Source: Synechococcus sp. UW140 (GTDB lineage: Bacteria > Cyanobacteriota > Cyanobacteriia > PCC-6307 > Cyanobiaceae). From it: 64,000 nt of DNA. The notes beneath the pieces are model-generated. The model was not told where the DNA came from, searched no databases, and saw nothing but the letters and a program-made list of their open reading frames with translations. The stretch lies in contig CAMCMT010000008.1 in the NCBI GenBank assembly GCA_945875915.1, positions 1-64,000 on the forward strand, read 5' to 3'. The translations under genes were made by a program, and so were the position numbers. This document shows, piece after piece, positions 62,963-64,000 of the stretch. Within the stretch, counting starts at the first letter, position 1. Each line of letters starts with the position of its first letter.

Positions 62963-64000
62963 ATAGCCTAGTCAATCAATATAAAAGCTTAGAAGGTCCA
63001 ATTCTCGTAATCGGTGCCAGCGGCTTTGTGGGATCAAATCTTTTCCGCCATGCTCTCTCCGTACGAGATGACGTTATTGGCACTGTGTTTACGGGAAAGA
63101 CCTGGCGACTACGCAACCTACCAGCGGCCAACATTGCATATCTAAACCTCCAGGACAGCAGTAGCGTCCGATCAATATTTCACCGCATTCGCCCACGTAC
63201 GATTTTTAACTGCTCATCGTTTGGCTCTTACTCATTTGAGCAGGACTTTGAGCGAATTCACGAAACCAATTATCTCACCCTCATTCAGCTTCTAGAATTT
63301 TTAAGCGGCTTAGAATTCTCAGCCTATATCCACGCTGGCAGCTCCTCGGAATATGGGCTGAATGCCAGTGGTCCAACAGAAAGGAGCCAGCTACTCCCCA
63401 ATAGCCATTATGCCGTGAGCAAGGCGGCAGCAAGCCAAGCCATTGCTTATTTTGGCAAAGTTCGAAAGTTACCGGCTGTCAATATGCGACTATATTCTAT
63501 TTATGGACCCTACGAAGACAGCTCTCGTTTAATCCCAACACTCTGCGAACGGAGCCTTAGGGGATCCCTTCCAACTTTCGCAAACCCCGAGGTCAGCAGA
63601 GACTTCATCCACGTGGATGACGTGGCCTCTGCTTTTGCGGCAGCAGCACTAAGAATATCCCCCGCAATTTATGGCGACTCATTCAATATCGGCACCGGAG
63701 TGTGCACGACATTATCAACACTTGCAAAACTAGCTCAAGACTCTTTTGACATCAGTAGTGCCCCCTCCTTTAACACTGGGAGTGGCAAAAACTGGGATGT
63801 CGAAAACTGGTATGCCAATCCCGCTACATCTCAAGCTGCGATTGGTTGGCAGGCACAGATTGCGCTTGCCGATGGCCTTAGGCTGACGCAAAACTGGTGG
63901 TGTCAGTATCTAGAAACGGAAGATTTTAATCACCTGACCAAAAAGAGTGCTGAGATCGGCTTTCGTAGTTCCGTCTCAGCTATTATCGCCTGTTATCGGG
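62959..64000 (+). CDS. NAD-dependent epimerase/dehydratase (SDR) running into a GT2 glycosyltransferase domain, partial
   Basis: The frame starts at ATG 62959 and is still open at the right edge (347 complete codons). Residues about 15-310 form an extended SDR sugar-nucleotide epimerase: Rossmann motif VIGASGFVGSNLF, the serine region AGSSSEYGLN, the catalytic YAVSK with Tyr151 and Lys155, and RLYSIYGPYEDSSRLIP plus SRDFIHVDDVASAF. After the SDR ends (LTQNWWCQY), the frame continues into SSVSAIIACYR, the classic start of a GT2 glycosyltransferase. The full protein therefore appears to be an epimerase-glycosyltransferase fusion. It overlaps the upstream transketolase half by four bases. Confidence 0.88.
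   Translation, partial: MNSLVNQYKSLEGPILVIGASGFVGSNLFRHALSVRDDVIGTVFTGKTWRLRNLPAANIAYLNLQDSSSVRSIFHRIRPRTIFNCSSFGSYSFEQDFERIHETNYLTLIQLLEFLSGLEFSAYIHAGSSSEYGLNASGPTERSQLLPNSHYAVSKAAASQAIAYFGKVRKLPAVNMRLYSIYGPYEDSSRLIPTLCERSLRGSLPTFANPEVSRDFIHVDDVASAFAAAALRISPAIYGDSFNIGTGVCTTLSTLAKLAQDSFDISSAPSFNTGSGKNWDVENWYANPATSQAAIGWQAQIALADGLRLTQNWWCQYLETEDFNHLTKKSAEIGFRSSVSAIIACYR

Overview
The window looks like chromosome of a unicellular picocyanobacterium of the Cyanobium / high-GC Synechococcus type (inference). The support is gene content and order: psaC (photosystem I), flavodiiron proteins Flv3 and Flv1, ndhS, two DesC-type desaturases, rplI-dnaB-mnmG, and psaC-acpP-fabF-tkt, a conserved neighbourhood in these organisms. 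Most of the sequence is GC-rich with tightly packed genes, several of which overlap by 1 or 4 bases. HIP1-type GCGATCGC octamers, typical of cyanobacteria, are scattered through it. I saw no CRISPR array, insertion sequence, integrase or rRNA.

Layout. 0-4 kb: a SIMPL-domain protein, a small membrane protein and alaS, all on the minus strand. 4.1-9.8 kb: a membrane protein, an SNF2 helicase, an unknown protein and a SWIM zinc-finger protein in one plus-strand run. 9.9-13.6 kb: flv3-flv1. 14-18.9 kb: gcvP, gcvH and a methionine-gamma-lyase-like PLP enzyme. 19-25 kb: three membrane desaturases around a conserved DNA-binding-like protein, rplI and dnaB. 25.3-34.8 kb: mnmG, a single-pass membrane protein, a chorismate-lyase-like protein, several small conserved proteins, a SprT protease, ligA and a VTT membrane protein.

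34.8-43 kb is clearly more AT-rich than its surroundings and is the most interesting part. It carries a long divergent LarA-family (nickel-pincer racemase-type) enzyme, an AEC-family transporter, and a separate unit with its own sigma70-like promoter. That unit encodes a lipobox solute-binding protein, a membrane-bound Cache-like sensor with no output domain, and a Cache-HAMP adenylate cyclase. I infer a small-organic-acid uptake/isomerisation island next to a periplasmic ligand-to-cAMP sensing module. The module has a solute-binding protein but no ABC permease or ATPase in the window.

43-60 kb returns to GC-rich core sequence: a DUF1400-type hydrolase, an MscS channel, an Amt ammonium transporter with a perfect GTA-N8-TAC NtcA box upstream, a CPA2 antiporter, tRNA-Arg(CCU), rnpB, rnc, ndhS, rimM, a GDP-mannose pyrophosphorylase, glmS, psaC, acpP, fabF and transketolase, ending in a good rho-independent terminator. 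60.1-64 kb is AT-richer again and resembles a surface-polysaccharide locus: a frameshifted glycosyltransferase-like gene, a split transketolase pair, and an SDR epimerase that appears to run into a GT2 glycosyltransferase domain at the window edge.
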